A stretch of 64,000 nt of DNA, taken from positions 1-64,000 of the forward strand of contig NZ_VATA01000030.1 of the NCBI RefSeq assembly GCF_005870025.1. Direction: 5' to 3'. The notes beneath the pieces are model-generated. The model saw only the letters and a program-made list of their open reading frames with translations. It did no database searches and was not told where the DNA came from. Positions within the stretch are counted from its first letter, which is position 1. Each line of letters begins with the position of its first letter. Shown in pieces: positions 62,526 through 64,000 of the stretch. The translations under genes and the position numbers were made by a program. The DNA is from Poseidonocella sp. HB161398 (GTDB taxonomy: Bacteria > Pseudomonadota > Alphaproteobacteria > Rhodobacterales > Rhodobacteraceae).

Positions 62526-63437
62526 ATGACTGCCAGACCCCGCGCCGCCCGCGGCATCACCCGAGAGGCCGAGGGCCCCAGGCCCTTCCGCGTCGAGCCG
62601 GGCCGGATCGGCCTCTACCTCTTCCTCGCGGTGGCCGCCGCCTTCTTCATCCTGCCGCTCTACGTGATGCTGGCAACCTCGTTCAAATCGCTCGACGAGG
62701 TGCGGCTGGCGCAGATCTTCGCGCTGCCGCACACGCTCGACATCTCCGCCTGGATCGCCGCCTGGACCTCGGACTGCGAGCCGGGCCAGTGCTTCGGCAT
62801 CTCGGCGGGCTTCTGGAACTCGGTGAAGATCACCGTGCCCTCGACCGCGATCTCGGTCCTGCTCGGCGCCTTCGTCGGCTACATCCTGTCCTTCTGGCGG
62901 CCGAAAGGGGCGGACACGCTGTTTGCCATCATCGTGCTGGCGGGCTTCATCCCGCTGCAGGTCTTCGTCTATCCGGTGGTGCGCGCCTTCGCCTGGCTGA
63001 ACCTCTACGGCACGCTCTCGGGCATCGTCCTCGTGCACGTGATCTTCTCGCTGCCGCTGACCGTGCTCCTGTTCCGCAACTACTATGCCGCGATCCCGCA
63101 CGACCTCTTCCAGGCGGCGCGGATCGACGGGGCGGGCTTCCTGCGGATCTTCTGGTCGCTGATGCTGCCGATGACCGGGCCGATGCTGGTGGTCGCGGGG
63201 ATCCTGCAATTCACCGGCATCTGGAACGACTTCCTGCTCGGCCTCGTCTTCGCCGGACGGGAGAACCTGCCAATGACGGTGCAGCTCAACAACACAGTCA
63301 ACGTGACCTTCGGCGAGGTCCGCTACAACGTGAACATGGCGGCGACGCTGCTGACCGCGGCGGTGCCGCTGGCGGCCTATTTCGTCTCCGGCCGCTGGTT
63401 CGTGCGCGGCATCACCGCCGGCGCCGTGAAGGGATGA
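62526..63437 (+). CDS. Sugar ABC transporter permease (MalG/UgpE-like)
   Basis: This 303-residue membrane protein has the MalG pattern: an N-terminal helix FILPLYVMLATSFKSLDEV, the coupling loop LFQAARIDGAGFLRIFWSLMLPMTGP and IWNDFLLGLVFAG. It includes an insertion with two cysteines (SDCEPGQCFG) in the first periplasmic loop. Start ATG 62526; open frame upstream lies inside the preceding gene. Its stop overlaps the ATPase start. Confidence 0.92.
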   Translation: MTARPRAARGITREAEGPRPFRVEPGRIGLYLFLAVAAAFFILPLYVMLATSFKSLDEVRLAQIFALPHTLDISAWIAAWTSDCEPGQCFGISAGFWNSVKITVPSTAISVLLGAFVGYILSFWRPKGADTLFAIIVLAGFIPLQVFVYPVVRAFAWLNLYGTLSGIVLVHVIFSLPLTVLLFRNYYAAIPHDLFQAARIDGAGFLRIFWSLMLPMTGPMLVVAGILQFTGIWNDFLLGLVFAGRENLPMTVQLNNTVNVTFGEVRYNVNMAATLLTAAVPLAAYFVSGRWFVRGITAGAVKG

Positions 63438-64000
63438 CCATGGACCCCATTCTCGACATCCGCAACGCCTCGATCGCCTACGGGCAGACGGTGGTCGTGC
63501 CCGAGCTCGACCTTTCGGTTGCCCCGGGCGAGTTCATCGTGCTGCTCGGCCCGTCGGGCTGCGGGAAATCCACGCTGCTCTCGGCGATTGCCGGGCTCAC
63601 CGACCTCGCAGGCGGCCAGATCTGGATCCGCGGCCAGAACGTCACCTGGGCCGAGCCCAAGGACCGCGGCATCGGCATGGTGTTCCAGTCCTACGCGCTC
63701 TATCCGCGCATGACGGTGGAGCAGAACCTCAGCTTCGGGCTGAAGGTCGGCGGCACCGACAAGGCGACGATCCGCCGGAAGGTCGCCGAGACCGCCGGGA
63801 TCCTGCAGCTGGAGCCGCTGCTGAAGCGCCGCCCGGCCGATCTTTCCGGCGGCCAGCGCCAGCGCGTCGCGATCGGCCGCGCGCTGGTGCGCGATGTCGA
63901 TGTCTTCCTCTTCGACGAGCCGCTGTCCAATCTCGACGCCAAGCTGCGCGGCGAACTCAGGATCGAGATCAAGCGCCTGCACGAGGAGCTGCAGCGCACC
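63434..64000 (+). CDS. Sugar ABC transporter ATP-binding protein (MalK/UgpC-like), cut by the window end
   Basis: The first 189 residues of the importer ATPase are present. Walker A GPSGCGKST, the Q-loop MVFQSYALYP, the signature LSGGQRQR and Walker B VFLFDEPLSNLDAKLR are all there; the switch His and regulatory domain lie beyond base 64000. ATG 63434 overlaps the permease stop; ATG 63440 is an alternative. It completes the importer with the binding protein and two permeases. Confidence 0.92.
   Translation, partial: MTMDPILDIRNASIAYGQTVVVPELDLSVAPGEFIVLLGPSGCGKSTLLSAIAGLTDLAGGQIWIRGQNVTWAEPKDRGIGMVFQSYALYPRMTVEQNLSFGLKVGGTDKATIRRKVAETAGILQLEPLLKRRPADLSGGQRQRVAIGRALVRDVDVFLFDEPLSNLDAKLRGELRIEIKRLHEELQRT

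Overview
The window is about 64 kb of very GC-rich DNA. Genes are tightly packed, with many 4-base ATGA or GTGA overlaps. It is dominated by ABC and TRAP uptake systems, LysR, AraC and LacI regulators, and hydrolases and oxidoreductases. This fits a metabolically versatile alphaproteobacterium, most like the Rhodobacteraceae (Paracoccus or Roseobacter type). That assignment is an inference from base composition and gene content. No rRNA, tRNA, CRISPR or replication gene is seen, and no core housekeeping operon, so this looks like an accessory catabolic region of a chromosome or megaplasmid.

Layout. (1) 1-1282: the end of an IS5-type transposase and a decayed spacer with a 9-bp tandem repeat. 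(2) 1283-5074: a polyamine/opine-type ABC importer with both permease halves fused in one protein, followed by a convergent LysR gene. (3) 6150-17010: an eleven-gene operon combining a cupin, a cysteine hydrolase, an AtzH/HpxZ-like protein, two paralogous FAD oxidases, a creatininase-family amidohydrolase, a CocE-type hydrolase, an amidase and an SsuABC-type transporter. It reads as an uptake and ring-opening pathway for a small cyclic amide or ureide. (4) 17735-24732: an AraC regulator divergent from a branched-chain-amino-acid-type (HAAT) ABC importer and an aldehyde dehydrogenase. (5) 25216-28646: LysR, a beta-lactamase-fold serine hydrolase and an MFS exporter. (6) 28705-39081: LysR, an N-carbamoylsarcosine-amidase-like hydrolase, a TRAP transporter, ATP-dependent hydantoinase/oxoprolinase subunits A and B, and an NCS1 permease, together a hydantoin-type utilisation locus. 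(7) 39082-44606: a spacer with ~100-bp tandem repeats, a BisC/TorA-like molybdoenzyme and a second decayed spacer. (8) 44607-52539, minus strand: a formylglycine-dependent phosphonate monoester hydrolase/sulfatase, a peptide-type ABC importer and a formylglycine-generating enzyme in one operon. (9) 52540-56416: a gene-poor stretch with 54-bp repeats and a heavily frameshifted pseudogene of a membrane P-loop (KAP-like) ATPase. (10) 56417-64000: GMC oxidoreductase, LacI regulator, TIM-barrel isomerase-like protein and a sugar ABC importer running off the end, with matching LacI-type operators in all three promoter regions.

The genes work as self-contained import-and-degrade modules, usually a local regulator, a solute-binding protein with transporter, and one to several hydrolases or oxidases. 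Seven dedicated importers plus an NCS1 permease lie within 64 kb. Four of the solute-binding-protein genes are followed by strong GC-rich hairpins that probably set the stoichiometry between binding protein and downstream genes. The most unusual systems are the mixed amide/FAD-oxidase cluster (3), the formylglycine enzyme-plus-activator-plus-importer operon (8) and the LacI-controlled oxidoreductase/isomerase/importer unit (10).
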